From Shewanella fidelis ATCC BAA-318 (lineage in GTDB: Bacteria; Pseudomonadota; Gammaproteobacteria; Enterobacterales; Shewanellaceae): a DNA stretch of 64,000 bases. The DNA is taken from NCBI RefSeq assembly GCF_000518605.1, contig NZ_JADX01000010.1, positions 1 to 64,000 on the forward strand, in the 5' to 3' direction. Positions 46,308-57,810 of this stretch are shown here, in pieces. A model generated the notes under the pieces. The model was not told where the DNA came from. It saw only the letters and a program-made list of their open reading frames with translations, and did not search any database. Position numbers and translations under genes: made by a program. Every line of letters starts with the position of its first letter. Position 1 is the stretch's first letter.

Positions 46308-48797
46308 CTATTTCTTACTCGCTTTGCGCTTGGCAGACTTAGCTTTAGTTGCTGAAGATTTTTTTGCCGAAGCTTTTGTCTTAGACTTTTTAGCGGCGGC
46401 GCCGCTCTTAAATTTACTACCGCTCGACTTACCGCCAGAACGACTCTTACTGCGCGGCTTACGCTTGCCTGATTTAGATTCAGACTCCGCATCTGCTTCA
46501 GCAGCTTTACCGCGTGATGAATCACGTCGGTTACCTAACTTTGCGCCTTCTCGGTTAACTCGTTCTCTTGCAGTTAATGGTTTAGTTGATCGACGGCGAC
46601 GTCCGCCTGCTGAATCGCCTTCCATCATCAAATCAATCTGACGATCATCAAGATTAACCCCGGCAACTTTAACCGTTACCGTGTCGCCAATTTGATACAC
46701 TTGACCTGAAGTTTCACCCACTAAACGCTGACGCATATTGTCATATTGATAGTAGTCGCTACCTAAACTTGAGATATGCACTAAGCCATCGATATACAAG
46801 TCATTTAAACGAACGAACATGCCAAAATGAGTTACTGAGGCGATAACCGCTTCAAATGTATCGCCAACATGATCTTGCATAAACTCACACTTGAGCCAAT
46901 CGCTAACATCACGAGTCGCTTCATCTGCTCGACGTTCTGTAGTTGAACACTCTTCACCCAGTAGATCTAACTCTTCAATCTGATAATTGAAGCCACCATC
47001 AGGTGTCCATTTATCTGTAATCGCTGCATTTTCTTGTTTAGCAAGCAGATAGCGAATAACCCTATGCAATACCAAATCAGGATAACGACGAATTGGTGAA
47101 GTAAAGTGTGAGTACTCTTCAAGCGCTAAACCAAAATGACCTTCATTATCTGGGGTGTAAGTTGCTTGGCGCATCGAGCGCAGTAGCATCACCTGAATAA
47201 GCTCTGCATCTGGTCTGTCAGCAATTTGTTCCATTACTGCTTGATAGTCTTTTGGCTCCGGATCCAATCCGCCTTCTAAAGTTAAGCCGCGCTCTTTAAG
47301 AAAATCTTTAAAGTTAGTTAGCTTTTGCTCAGATGGTGCTTCATGCACACGATACAATATATCGCCTTTATGCTTTTTAACGAACTTAGCCGAAGCGACG
47401 TTGGCTAAGATCATGCACTCTTCAATAATCTTATGCGCTTGGTTACGGTGACGCGGCACGATCTTATCGATCTTGCGTTGTTCATTAAAAATAAACTGCG
47501 TTTCAGCGGTTTCAAAAGCAATTGCGCCACGTTCTGCGCGGGTTTGCTCTAGCGTCAAATAGAGCGATTGCAATGTCTCTAAATGAGGATAAATAGGCTT
47601 AAGCTCATCACTAACTTCGCCACCTTCAAGCATGTCAGCAACTTGGGTATAGGTCAGACGCGCATGTGAGTGCATTACAGCTGGATAAAACTTATAACCA
47701 GACAACTTACCTGCAGCCGAAATTGTCATCTCAGCCACCATACATAAGCGATCGACCTTAGGCATCAAAGAGCACAGACCATTAGAGATCTTCTCTGGCA
47801 GCATAGGGATCACTTGCGATGGGAAGTACACCGAGTTACCACGCGAACGTGCTTCTTTATCGAGTGCAGATTCAGTGCGGACGTAGTGACTCACATCGGC
47901 AATCGCTACCCATAAACGCCAACCGCCTGATTTTTTCTTCTCAGCATAAACAGCATCATCAAAGTCACGAGCATCTTCACCATCAATAGTCACTAATGGC
48001 AAATTACGTAAATCAACGCGGCCTTGTTTATCGGCTTCTGTTACTTCATCAGGGATCTTGCGTAGCTTTTTCTCAATCAACCCCGACCACGTATGTGGCA
48101 AATCGTAATTGCGCAATGCGATCTCAATTTCCATGCCTGGCGCCATCTCTTTACCAAGCACTTCAGTCACTTTACCCGCTGCTTTTACATAACGACCAGG
48201 GCGACGAGTTAGCTCAATCACAACGATGTCGCCTTGACGAGCACCTTTACGATCTTCTTCTGGAACGAGAATCTCTTGAGTAATACGGCGGTCATCGGCA
48301 ATCACAAAGCCCATGCCGGCATCTAAGTGAAAGCGACCAACTAAAGCCGCACTGCGCTCTTCAATCAAGCGTACTATACGCGCTTCACGGCGGCCTTTGC
48401 GGTCAACACCGGCTTTTTGTGCTAGCACTTTGTCACCGTGAAAATACATCAGCATGTCACGGTTATTGATATAAAGGTCGTCGCCACCCTCTTCTAACTT
48501 TAAGAAACCAAAACCATCGCGGTGGCCAATAACGGTACCCGTTAGCAGATCCATACGCTCAGGTAAGCCGTATGACTGGCCACGAGTAAAGACAAGTTCA
48601 CCATCGCGCTCCATTGCACGTAGGCGACGGCGAATAGCTTCTAATTGCTCTTCACCTTCAATTTTCAAGGCTTTAGCAATGTGTTCACGGGTTAGCGGGG
48701 ACTTTTGTGAGCGCAAGTAATCTAAAATATACTCACGACTAGGAATTGGGTTTTCGTACTTTTCTTGCTCACGCTTAATATGCGGATCTTGTATCAT
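46308..48797 (-). CDS. rnr: Ribonuclease R
   Basis: RNase R is a processive 3'-5' exoribonuclease that degrades structured RNA. The 829-residue protein has a winged-helix N-terminus ([22 protein letters not shown]), two cold-shock domains, the RNB catalytic domain with [15 protein letters not shown]sp cluster, an S1 domain ([20 protein letters not shown]), and a long Lys/Arg/Ser-rich tail over about the last 90 residues that helps unwind duplexes. It lies upstream of rlmB. Confidence 0.96.
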   Translation of the reverse strand: MIQDPHIKREQEKYENPIPSREYILDYLRSQKSPLTREHIAKALKIEGEEQLEAIRRRLRAMERDGELVFTRGQSYGLPERMDLLTGTVIGHRDGFGFLKLEEGGDDLYINNRDMLMYFHGDKVLAQKAGVDRKGRREARIVRLIEERSAALVGRFHLDAGMGFVIADDRRITQEILVPEEDRKGARQGDIVVIELTRRPGRYVKAAGKVTEVLGKEMAPGMEIEIALRNYDLPHTWSGLIEKKLRKIPDEVTEADKQGRVDLRNLPLVTIDGEDARDFDDAVYAEKKKSGGWRLWVAIADVSHYVRTESALDKEARSRGNSVYFPSQVIPMLPEKISNGLCSLMPKVDRLCMVAEMTISAAGKLSGYKFYPAVMHSHARLTYTQVADMLEGGEVSDELKPIYPHLETLQSLYLTLEQTRAERGAIAFETAETQFIFNEQRKIDKIVPRHRNQAHKIIEECMILANVASAKFVKKHKGDILYRVHEAPSEQKLTNFKDFLKERGLTLEGGLDPEPKDYQAVMEQIADRPDAELIQVMLLRSMRQATYTPDNEGHFGLALEEYSHFTSPIRRYPDLVLHRVIRYLLAKQENAAITDKWTPDGGFNYQIEELDLLGEECSTTERRADEATRDVSDWLKCEFMQDHVGDTFEAVIASVTHFGMFVRLNDLYIDGLVHISSLGSDYYQYDNMRQRLVGETSGQVYQIGDTVTVKVAGVNLDDRQIDLMMEGDSAGGRRRRSTKPLTARERVNREGAKLGNRRDSSRGKAAEADAESESKSGKRKPRSKSRSGGKSSGSKFKSGAAAKKSKTKASAKKSSATKAKSAKRKASKK

Positions 48798-48837
48798 TCA
48801 TTTTCCAAATTATTGGCATAACCCAATGAGGTTATGT

Positions 48838-49461
48838 TTATTGTGGCGTTATAAGGTGTTCTTTCTTCGCTCTAGCAACTGCGCTAGGTGGCATTTTGGC
48901 CTCTAACACCTTTAACAAGTTAATTGCTTCGGCTTGCGTCGCTTCATCACTAAACACTTCGTTGTATAGCCAATGAAAAGCCACTTCGTAATCTCGAGGA
49001 CTACCATAGCCCTCACCAAATAACCGAACCAACATCATGCGAGCAGGTAAGTCACCTGTCGCGGCGGCTGGCAAGGTATATTGCACAGCACGCTGTTTAT
49101 CTTCGATGACAAACTTACCATCGTGATAATACTCAGCCATTCTTACCATGGCTTCAGCACTCCCCTGCTCTGCAGAGGTTTTTAACATGGCAATACCGCG
49201 TGGCGGATTCGCCTTCACGCAGATCCCATAGTTGAGCATTTCCGCCCAAAGATACTGATACAAAGGCTGCTGGAGCACCTCAGCCCTTGCTTCAATATCC
49301 TCAACTATTTGGCAATCATCACCTTTTACTTGGGTTAAATAACTTTTGCTGCGAATTAACTCCACCAACTGCTCTTGAGTATAGACATCAACAGCTTTAG
49401 GCATAGCAAAACTAGGTAAAGATAATATTGAAACAATCGTAATCAATACAAAACGCAACAT
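48838..49461 (-). CDS. motX: Sodium-driven flagellar motor protein MotX
   Basis: MotX forms the T ring with MotY around polar flagellar basal bodies and is needed for stator assembly of the Na+-driven motor. The 207-residue protein has a signal peptide ending at FAMP, the conserved start VDVYTQEQLVELI, DDCQIVEDIEARAEV, and two Sel1-like repeats (GIAMLKTSAEQGSAEAM, AVQYTLPAAATGDLPARM). It ends in YEVAFHWLYNEV and MPPSAVARAK, as in Vibrio MotX. In Shewanella, motX lies between rnr and purA. Without that knowledge it would be called a Sel1-repeat protein. Confidence 0.88.
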   Translation of the reverse strand: MLRFVLITIVSILSLPSFAMPKAVDVYTQEQLVELIRSKSYLTQVKGDDCQIVEDIEARAEVLQQPLYQYLWAEMLNYGICVKANPPRGIAMLKTSAEQGSAEAMVRMAEYYHDGKFVIEDKQRAVQYTLPAAATGDLPARMMLVRLFGEGYGSPRDYEVAFHWLYNEVFSDEATQAEAINLLKVLEAKMPPSAVARAKKEHLITPQ

Positions 49462-49618
49462 AAGGGTTCTCTATGACAAATAGGTTAAGTTGGCTAACAA
49501 GTCAGCAATCATATAGCTAACTTGGATATACTCTATTTTAAGTCATCGGCAGTATAACGTATTTCTTGAGTTTAGCTGTTACCTGCAACGGTTAACTCAG
49601 CCATAGCAAGCCAATAAA

Positions 49619-49643
49619 AAGGCCGCTAATTGCGGCCTCTTAT
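49619..49643 (-). terminator. Terminator of purA
   Basis: AGGCCGC and GCGGCCT pair across TAATT, between A-rich and T-rich flanks, three bases beyond the purA stop codon. Confidence 0.85.
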
Positions 49644-49645
49644 TA

Positions 49646-50974
<1,329 letters not shown>

Positions 50975-51327
50975 TTAGCAGATCTATGGGGGCGGTAGGC
51001 AAGTGATTTATGAAAAAATAATCAACTAAATGCCTCATACAAACAACAATCAGCCCTTAATATACAGTGCAAAATACTGATTTTAAATACAAAGTAGCAT
51101 CAGAAAAATCATTAAACTATTTCTAAACAAATTTGACTAAATTTGCTCAATATTAAAGCTAAAACTTTACTTGCAGATCATTAAACCAAACGGGATAACA
51201 TAGTGTTTTTTTTAATGAACAATAACCTGTTATCAAGACTATTTTCTCATTAAATTGAGCATCCACTCTTACTTATTTTGGCCAGTTTGAGCGACTAATT
51301 TTTAACGGCTGCCATATCAACAAGGTG

Positions 51328-51500
51328 TAATACCAATCAGTATAAACATTTAGTCACTCAACGAGAGTTTAGTGGTTTTGAGGCAAGGTCATTAAGTGAT
51401 CCTGCTTTAATGACATTCGCTGCATCTGACCTTCATGAATGGAGGGAATGTCTTATGCATGTCTGGAACATACAAGACCATGCAACTCGCAACGAGTGAA
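51328..51500. repeat. Candidate dispersed repeat in the purA-rpsI gap
   Basis: The 680-bp gap between purA (50941) and the rpsI terminator (51622) has no convincing gene. An 18-base end sequence TAATACCAATCAGTATAA at 51328 also occurs, with one change, at 7773. Downstream are a hairpin ACTCG-CAA-CGAGT (51485-51497) and a TGCATG...CATGCA stem nearby. The structure suggests a non-coding repeat unit of roughly 170 bp with unknown copy number. The left part of the gap (50960-51300) is AT-rich with no feature I can name. Confidence 0.4.
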
Positions 51501-51621
51501 GAGCATAGTTGAATTAGGTTCAAGCTTCCTCTTTATTATCAAGAGTCGCAGTATCTGAGGCGCTAACTATCGCTCTAAGTAGAGCTAATACTAATTTGCT
51601 ATTAAGCCGATTTTAGATAAG

Positions 51622-51650
51622 AAAAAACCCAGCATATAGCTGGGTTTTTT
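51622..51650 (-). terminator. Terminator of rplM-rpsI
   Basis: AAAAAACCCAGC and GCTGGGTTTTTT form a perfect stem around ATATA. On the minus strand it ends in a T run, 20 bp after rpsI. Confidence 0.92.
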
Positions 51651-51669
51651 GTATTCTGAAAGCGAAATA

Positions 51670-52062
51670 TTAACGCTTAGAGAATTGTGGCTTACGACGT
51701 GCTTTACGTAGACCAACTTTCTTACGCTCAACTTGACGAGCATCACGGGTAACGAAACCAGCAGCACGTAGAGTTGGACGTAGAGACTCGTCAAGTTCCA
51801 TCAACGCACGGGTGATACCGTGACGGATAGCACCTGCTTGGCCAGTGTTACCACCACCCTTAACAGTTACCATGATGTCTAACTTCTCAGTCATTTCAAC
51901 TAGCTCTAGAGGCTGACGAACAACCATGCGAGAAGTTTCACGACCGAAGTATTCGTCTAGAGGTAGCTTGTTAACGATGATGTTACCAGTACCTACTTTA
52001 GCGAATACGCGAGCAGTAGATGTTTTGCGACGGCCAGTGCCGTAGTATTGAGTTGCAGCCAT
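51670..52062 (-). CDS. rpsI: 30S ribosomal protein S9
   Basis: S9 (130 residues) contacts the P-site tRNA through its C-terminal tail. The start [19 protein letters not shown], the middle [19 protein letters not shown] and the C-terminal [17 protein letters not shown] are diagnostic. It is 15 bp downstream of rplM, in the conserved operon. Confidence 0.98.
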   Translation of the reverse strand: MAATQYYGTGRRKTSTARVFAKVGTGNIIVNKLPLDEYFGRETSRMVVRQPLELVEMTEKLDIMVTVKGGGNTGQAGAIRHGITRALMELDESLRPTLRAAGFVTRDARQVERKKVGLRKARRKPQFSKR

Positions 52063-52076
52063 TGCTATAATCCCGT

Positions 52077-52508
52077 TTAGATATCAAGAACTTGAGGTTG
52101 TTGTGCAGCGTGGTTATGCTCTGAACCAGCGTAAACTTTAAGCTTACGGAACATGGCACGGCCCAATGGACCTTTAGGTAGCATACCCTTAACAGCCTTC
52201 TCGATGATCATTTCAGGCTTATGGTCTTGTAGCTTCTCAAAAGTGATCTGCTTAATGCCACCGATGAAGCCTGAATGTGAGTAGTAAACTTTGCCTTTAG
52301 CTTTGTTACCAGTCACAGCAACTTTCTCAGCGTTAATAACGATGATGTAGTCACCAGTATCTACATGAGGCGTATACTCTGGCTTATGCTTACCACGTAG
52401 ACGTGTAGCAATTTCAGTAGCGATACGACCCAAAGTTTTACCTTCGGCGTCAACGACGAACCAATCACGAGTGACTGTTTCAGGTGTAGCAGTAAAAGTA
52501 GTCTTCAT
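52077..52508 (-). CDS. rplM: 50S ribosomal protein L13
   Basis: L13 (143 residues) is an early assembly protein of the large subunit. The start [21 protein letters not shown] and the core [19 protein letters not shown] and [13 protein letters not shown] are diagnostic. The 364-bp region upstream to zapE is AT-rich and must hold the rplM promoter and leader; E. coli L13 represses its own mRNA, but I see no convincing conserved structure here. Confidence 0.98.
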   Translation of the reverse strand: MKTTFTATPETVTRDWFVVDAEGKTLGRIATEIATRLRGKHKPEYTPHVDTGDYIIVINAEKVAVTGNKAKGKVYYSHSGFIGGIKQITFEKLQDHKPEMIIEKAVKGMLPKGPLGRAMFRKLKVYAGSEHNHAAQQPQVLDI

Positions 52509-52872
52509 TTACAAAAACCCAATGTTAAAATTCTGTCTCACATGTTCGTGCCACTATTGGCAAAAACACAAAAAGTGCCATTCCCCGCCCCTTCGAGCAA
52601 AGAATAAGCTTTACAACTTCCACCTTATTGGTGAATAACGAGGGCAGGTTGCGGATTATAGACAAAGCTGAGTTAAAAATCACCTAATATTTTAGTTTAA
52701 TTCTTAACTGTTTTAATTTATTCCGACCTTGAATGCGCCCTCATTTCAAAAATAACCAAACAAACAAGTAAAAGATCCTTCAAATAAAGGCCTTTAGAGT
52801 TGTTATAGAAAATTTTGGTCGCGAACAATAAGCCATTACGCACAAGTTTTCTATTCTTTTTAGACAGAAAAT

Positions 52873-53982
52873 CTAAGGGATATGCTCTAACGCTAAATAA
52901 TCGTGAGATTGCATCTCTATCAATCGGGAGCGACAGCGTCTAAATTCAAAGCTCAACAAGCCTTCACTATAGATATCTTCAAGGCACACTGCCGAAGAAA
53001 TGATGAGCTTTACATTACGTTCATAAAATTCATCAACCATAGCCAAAAAGCGTCTAGCAATATCGTCGCCTGTTAACTGCTCCCCCATTTGCTCCACATG
53101 ACTTAATAATACGGTGTGGTATAGCCGAGCTATCTCCATATAATCGCGCTGACTACGTGGACCGTCACACATAGCTCTAAAATCAATAAGCAACACGCCC
53201 TGCGCCTGCTGGCGAATATCTATGCTTCTGCCATCTATCTCTAGCCCGCGTGTTGAGACTTCAGACTCTGGCGCCAGTTTGGCAAAATACTGTTTTAAGT
53301 TTAGCTCAGCCTGCTCATCAAGTGGCGAATGGAAAATCTCGGCTTGTTCAAGTGTTCGTAAACGGTAATCTATCCCCGAATCAACATTCACCACATCGCA
53401 GTGCTTATTAATTGCTGCTATCGCAGGTAAAAAACGAGCTCGTTGCAAGCCATTACGATAAAGCTCATCAGGAATAATATTAGAGGTCGCCACTAAAGCC
53501 ACCCCTTCAGCAAATAGCGACTCAAATAAGGTACCAAGCAGCATAGCGTCAGTAATGTCTGACACAAAGAATTCGTCAAAACAGATGACTTGGTATTGTG
53601 AGGCCATTTTCTTAGCAATACTAATAAGCGGATCACGCTGACCTTGTAACTCAGCAAGATCGATATGCAGTTGATGCATAAAACGGTGAAAGTGTGCCCG
53701 CAATTTTTTCTCACCCGGCAAGGCATCAAAAAACGTGTCCATCAGATACGTCTTACCGCGTCCGACTCCACCCCATAAATATAGGCCTTGTACCGCTGGT
53801 TTATGCTTTTTGCTAAAAAATGAAAACAGCCCACCACTCTTTGTAGTCTGGGAGTTTGCAGCAATCAGATCATCATAAACACGCTGCAATTGCTTTACGG
53901 CATGTTCTTGCGCCGCATCATGTGAAAAATCATCTCGAGTTAAGTCTTGCTGATAATGCTGCCATGGAGTTAATTGCGACAC
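52873..53982 (-). CDS. zapE: Cell division protein ZapE (AFG1-like ATPase)
   Basis: ZapE is an AFG1-family ATPase that acts on Z rings during division under low oxygen or high temperature. Walker A is GLYLWGGVGRGKTYLMDTFF, Walker B is VICFDEFFV, and the sensor region VALVATSNIIPDELY follows. The C-terminal LISSAVCLEDIYSEG completes the family pattern. The length of 369 residues matches. It is divergent from zapG, in the same rplM-rpsI/zapE/zapG/degQ/degS neighbourhood as E. coli. Confidence 0.94.
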   Translation of the reverse strand: MSQLTPWQHYQQDLTRDDFSHDAAQEHAVKQLQRVYDDLIAANSQTTKSGGLFSFFSKKHKPAVQGLYLWGGVGRGKTYLMDTFFDALPGEKKLRAHFHRFMHQLHIDLAELQGQRDPLISIAKKMASQYQVICFDEFFVSDITDAMLLGTLFESLFAEGVALVATSNIIPDELYRNGLQRARFLPAIAAINKHCDVVNVDSGIDYRLRTLEQAEIFHSPLDEQAELNLKQYFAKLAPESEVSTRGLEIDGRSIDIRQQAQGVLLIDFRAMCDGPRSQRDYMEIARLYHTVLLSHVEQMGEQLTGDDIARRFLAMVDEFYERNVKLIISSAVCLEDIYSEGLLSFEFRRCRSRLIEMQSHDYLALEHIP

Positions 53983-54265
53983 TGAAATACTTCTCTATTT
54001 ATAGGGTGATACACAAATCAGCTCCAGTAATAAAATGAAAGAGCTGTTTGAAGTCTTATTATTGAGCGATACGAATACTATCATGCAAGAAAGCCACAAT
54101 GCATCAACCGCGCGGATACATAAGTCTTCAATACTTGATACCGATAACGACAGATCAATTCAAATTAGGTTATTTACAGACTTATTTTGTAGTAAACAGT
54201 ACCGCGGCATAAATCTGCGAGGTATATTTGGGGCAATCGACATATAAGTATATCTAGGAGTCTAT

Positions 54266-54649
54266 ATGGAGTGGGCATTAACCCTTGCCGCATTCGTCAT
54301 TGGTGGCGTATTTGGCTATGTAAGCCATACTTTATTGGCAAAAAACAGTCGCCATAAAAGTAATAATGAACAATTGGAGCAAACTCAGCTCGAGTTAAGC
54401 CAGTATAAGCAAGAGGTCTCAGATCACTTTGACGATCAATTTAAGCAACTCGCAGAATTAACCGCACAGCTTAATAAAGTGAATCAACAGTGGAATAACG
54501 CTGCGCCGGTTTTCACTTCACCCGTTACAGATAAAAAACTACCAGAGTTAGCAACAAAACCACTGGAAGTAACAGATAAAGCGAACACTGAAAATGCACT
54601 GGGCGGTATCGACAATGATGTTAAAGATAAAGTAACAGAGGCTGCATAA
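54266..54649 (+). CDS. zapG: Z-ring associated protein ZapG (DUF1043, YhcB-like)
   Basis: This 127-residue inner-membrane protein has one N-terminal helix (WALTLAAFVIGGVFGYVSH) followed by a long cytoplasmic coiled coil (LEQTQLELSQYKQEVSDHFDDQFKQLAELT). The DHFxxxxxQ pattern is characteristic of the DUF1043/YhcB family, which links envelope growth and division. The variable C-terminus is acidic. It precedes degQ, the usual order. The 283-bp gap to zapE carries no other gene I accept. Confidence 0.9.
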   Translation: MEWALTLAAFVIGGVFGYVSHTLLAKNSRHKSNNEQLEQTQLELSQYKQEVSDHFDDQFKQLAELTAQLNKVNQQWNNAAPVFTSPVTDKKLPELATKPLEVTDKANTENALGGIDNDVKDKVTEAA

Positions 54650-54814
54650 CCGCCTAAGGATAAATTAACCTTTGTTAATGATTGATGAACTTTTTGATAC
54701 TCACTTGAGTCCGAATCAATAATGAATGAAAGCGCTCGAAAACAACATGAATGCCTAGCGCAGCAATCATTTGAGCCTAGTTCAATTTAGTTTTGAAAAA
54801 TTGGAGCAATATAA

Positions 54815-56167
54815 ATGAAGACCAAATTATCCATACTTTCTGCAGCATTATTAAGTGCCACACTCACTATGGCACCCGCGGTATCACAAGCCGCCATTCC
54901 ACTAGCAGTTGATGGACAAGAGCTACCTAGCCTTGCACCTATGCTGCAAAAAACAACCCCTGCGGTTGTAGCCGTTGCGGTATCAGGCACTCACGTATCA
55001 AAACAAAAAGTGCCTGATGCATTTCGTTATTTCTTTGGCCCAAACGCACCACGTGAACAGGTACAAGAGCGTCCATTTAAAGGGTTAGGCTCAGGCGTTA
55101 TTATCGATGCCGAAGAAGGCTATATCGTTACTAACAACCACGTGATTGAAGGAGCCGATGAAATCCTAATTGGCCTACACGATGGTCGTGAGATTGAAGC
55201 TAAGCTCATAGGTGCAGATGCTGAATCAGACATCGCCCTATTACAGATTAAAGCTAAAAACCTAACTGCGCTAAAACGAGCTGACTCAGATGAATTACAA
55301 GTCGGTGATTTTGCGGTTGCTATTGGTAACCCATTCGGACTAGGGCAAACCGTCACTTCAGGTATTGTCAGTGCCATGGGCCGCAGTGGTCTTGGCATCG
55401 AAATGCTAGAGAACTTCATTCAAACTGATGCCGCGATCAACAGCGGTAACTCCGGTGGTGCGCTAGTTAACCTAAACGGTGAGCTTATCGGTATTAACAC
55501 AGCGATTGTGGCGCCTGGGGGCGGTAACGTCGGCATTGGGTTCGCGATACCGGCCAATATGGCAAACAACTTGGTACAACAGATTATTGAGCATGGTGAA
55601 GTGCGCCGTGGCGTTTTAGGTGTAATGGGTCAAGATCTTACCAGTGAACTCGCTAAAGGTTTTGGTATTGAAACCCAACACGGTGGCTTTATTAATGAAG
55701 TCATGCCTGACAGTGCTGCAGAAAAAGCTGGCATTAAAGTCGGTGATATCATCGTAAGTGTCAATGGCCGCAGCATTAAGAGCTTCCAAGAGCTACGTGC
55801 GAAAGTCGCTACCATGGGAGCAGGTTCTGAAGTTGAGTTTGGTTTAATACGCGATGGTGATAAAGAAACCGTTACCGCAGTACTTGGCGAATCAACTCAA
55901 GCAGCTGAAGCGGCAGCGGGCGCTGTGCACCCTATGCTACAAGGCGCTAAACTTGAATCAACCAAGTCAGGTGTAGAGATCACTGAAGTTGCGCAAGGTT
56001 CACCTGCAGCCATGAGCGGCCTGATTAAAGGTGATGTGATTGTTGGCGTAAACCGCACTAAGGTGAAAAACCTAAAAGCACTTAAGTCAGCACTTGAGGA
56101 TCAAAAAGGTACAGTGGCACTAAAAATTAAGCGCGATAGTACCAGCTTATACCTTATTTTGAGATAA
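54815..56167 (+). CDS. degQ: Periplasmic serine endoprotease DegQ/DegP (Do family)
   Basis: This periplasmic protease-chaperone degrades misfolded envelope proteins. A signal peptide ends near SQAAIP. The trypsin-like triad is H109 (TNNHVIEG), D139 (ESDIALLQIK) and S213 (GNSGGALVNL). Two PDZ domains follow (about 255-345 and 360-450). The length of 450 residues and the position directly before degS match DegQ. A terminator separates it from degS. Confidence 0.95.
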   Translation: MKTKLSILSAALLSATLTMAPAVSQAAIPLAVDGQELPSLAPMLQKTTPAVVAVAVSGTHVSKQKVPDAFRYFFGPNAPREQVQERPFKGLGSGVIIDAEEGYIVTNNHVIEGADEILIGLHDGREIEAKLIGADAESDIALLQIKAKNLTALKRADSDELQVGDFAVAIGNPFGLGQTVTSGIVSAMGRSGLGIEMLENFIQTDAAINSGNSGGALVNLNGELIGINTAIVAPGGGNVGIGFAIPANMANNLVQQIIEHGEVRRGVLGVMGQDLTSELAKGFGIETQHGGFINEVMPDSAAEKAGIKVGDIIVSVNGRSIKSFQELRAKVATMGAGSEVEFGLIRDGDKETVTAVLGESTQAAEAAAGAVHPMLQGAKLESTKSGVEITEVAQGSPAAMSGLIKGDVIVGVNRTKVKNLKALKSALEDQKGTVALKIKRDSTSLYLILR

Positions 56168-56186
56168 ACACTTAGTGGTATAACTT

Positions 56187-56216
56187 AATAGCCGAGCACT
56201 TTGCTCGGCTATTTTT
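56187..56216 (+). terminator. Terminator of degQ
   Basis: AATAGCCGAGCA and TGCTCGGCTATT pair across a four-base CTTT-centred loop, followed by TTTTATC. It is about 20 bp past the degQ stop. Confidence 0.88.
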
Positions 56217-56284
56217 ATCATTAGAGTACAAGTTAATCTAAACATGTTAATATATTTCATCTTTTCAGCATTTATTCTCAGACC

Positions 56285-57367
56285 ATGATCATTAAAGACG
56301 CTCTAATTTATGTCGGCAAAGCCGTATTATTCGGCCTTATCATGGCTGCGGTCATCATCTTTATCTTGCCGCTTATTACTGGACAAAGCCTCACAAACGG
56401 CATCACCAGTCGAGTATCGACTAGTAGTAGCGAGCTGTCATTTTCAAAAGCCGTGCGCCGCGCCGCGCCTGCTGTTGTTAATATTTATAGTTTGAGTATT
56501 GATCAATCAAAACCGTTGAACCCCGGCTCATTGCAAGGATTAGGCTCTGGCGTAATCATGAGCAAAGAAGGCTATATCCTGACTAACTACCATGTCATTA
56601 AACGTGCAGATGAAATTGTAGTGGCCCTACAAGATGGTCGTAAGTTCACTTCTGAAGTTGTCGGCTCAGATCCTGAAACGGACTTAGCAGTGTTAAAGGT
56701 TGAAGGTGACAACCTGCCTGTTGTACCACTCAACCTCAATATTCCAGCACGAGTTGGTGATGTCGTGCTGGCAATTGGTAACCCGTATAACTTAGGCCAA
56801 ACCATCACTCAAGGCATTATTAGCGCCACCGGCCGTAACGGCTTAAGCTCCGGTTATTTAGACTTCTTACAAACTGATGCAGCAATTAACGCTGGTAATT
56901 CAGGCGGTGCACTGATTGATACAACAGGCCAGCTTATTGGTATTAATACTGCGGCGTTTCAAATTGGCGGTGAAGGCGGCGGCCACGGAATTAACTTCGC
57001 TATTCCTATCAAACTGGCCCATAGCATTATGGGTAAACTGATCAAAAATGGCCGGGTTATTCGTGGTGCATTAGGCATTGGTGGCGAAGCAGTTGGCCCG
57101 GTGATGGCGCAAATTCTAAATATCCCTGATTTGACGGGGGTGGTAATTACTGAAATCGACCCTAACGGCCCTGCCGCACAAGCAAAATTAAGGCCTCGCG
57201 ATGTCATCACTGAATTTGAAGGCGAGTCGATACCGGGTGTTGAAATGCTAATGGATAGAATTGCAGAAACACCACCAGGCACTAAGATCACAATGACAGT
57301 GATCCGTGAAGGCAAGTCTTACCAAGTACCGGTAATCATAGGTGAAAAGCCGGTACACTATAATTAG
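56285..57367 (+). CDS. degS: Membrane-anchored serine protease DegS
   Basis: DegS makes the first cut in RseA to release sigma-E when outer-membrane porin assembly fails. Residues 10-32 form an uncleaved membrane anchor (VGKAVLFGLIMAAVIIFILPL). The triad is H103 (TNYHVIKR), D133 (ETDLAVLKV) and S206 (GNSGGALIDT), and one PDZ domain follows from about residue 255. A single PDZ and the anchor distinguish it from DegQ. The length is 360 residues. Confidence 0.95.
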   Translation: MIIKDALIYVGKAVLFGLIMAAVIIFILPLITGQSLTNGITSRVSTSSSELSFSKAVRRAAPAVVNIYSLSIDQSKPLNPGSLQGLGSGVIMSKEGYILTNYHVIKRADEIVVALQDGRKFTSEVVGSDPETDLAVLKVEGDNLPVVPLNLNIPARVGDVVLAIGNPYNLGQTITQGIISATGRNGLSSGYLDFLQTDAAINAGNSGGALIDTTGQLIGINTAAFQIGGEGGGHGINFAIPIKLAHSIMGKLIKNGRVIRGALGIGGEAVGPVMAQILNIPDLTGVVITEIDPNGPAAQAKLRPRDVITEFEGESIPGVEMLMDRIAETPPGTKITMTVIREGKSYQVPVIIGEKPVHYN

Positions 57368-57388
57368 GTGCTAGGAAAAGCAGAAACG

Positions 57389-57424
57389 AAAAGGCAAAAC
57401 AGATTTCGCTGTTTTGCCTTTTTT
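57389..57424 (+). terminator. Terminator of degS
   Basis: AAAAGGCAAAACAG and CTGTTTTGCCTTTT form a 14-base stem around ATTTCG, followed by TT. It lies 22 bp past the degS stop. Confidence 0.92.
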
Positions 57425-57463
57425 AATTCGCTTGCCTAGCTCCTGCTTCTCCAAGGGTTTTTC

Positions 57464-57643
57464 TTAGCAACAGCCTCTTTCCTTCTTAAACAAGCCCAGC
57501 CAAAATCCTAATTCAAAAAGCACGCCTAAAATAATCAGGCCGGTAGCACCTTTCGCCATTCCCGCTGCATAACACCCAATTGCAGCGCAAATTAATGCAG
57601 CTAAAATAGCGACTCTTTTCCATAATGCCATAACGCTCTCCAT
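57464..57643 (-). CDS. Small membrane protein with a C-terminal GCC motif
   Basis: The product has about 59 residues from the ATG at 57643 (GAGG nine bases upstream); the ATG at 57631 with GGAG is equally possible. It has two hydrophobic segments (RVAILAALICAAIGCYAAG and GLIILGVLFELGFWLGLF) and ends KKERGCC. The C-terminal Cys pair is unusual. I do not recognise a family. It is an isolated gene between convergent degS and the octaheme cytochrome gene. Confidence 0.65.
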   Translation of the reverse strand: MESVMALWKRVAILAALICAAIGCYAAGMAKGATGLIILGVLFELGFWLGLFKKERGCC

Positions 57644-57747
57644 TTCTGATTTCCTCAAACACTAGCAAAAGGCTGCCCATTACTCACCTATTTCAGATTA
57701 AGCTTTGTTCAGGTTTACCGTTAGCAGTTCAACCTTAGGGGGACAAA

Positions 57748-57778
57748 AAAGCCACGCTAAATAGGTTAGCGTGGCTTA
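57748..57778 (-). terminator. Terminator of the octaheme cytochrome gene
   Basis: GCCACGCTAA and TTAGCGTGGC form a perfect ten-base stem around ATAGG. On the minus strand it is followed by TTTTTTG. It lies about 30 bp after the stop codon. Confidence 0.9.
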
Positions 57779-57810
57779 TCAGGAGGGACTAAATAGTGAT
57801 GAGCTTATTT

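Noticed and set aside
54035..54247. A 70-codon reading frame before zapG
   Set aside because: No ribosome site, no recognisable protein features, and it lies in the zapE-zapG promoter region, so it is probably chance.
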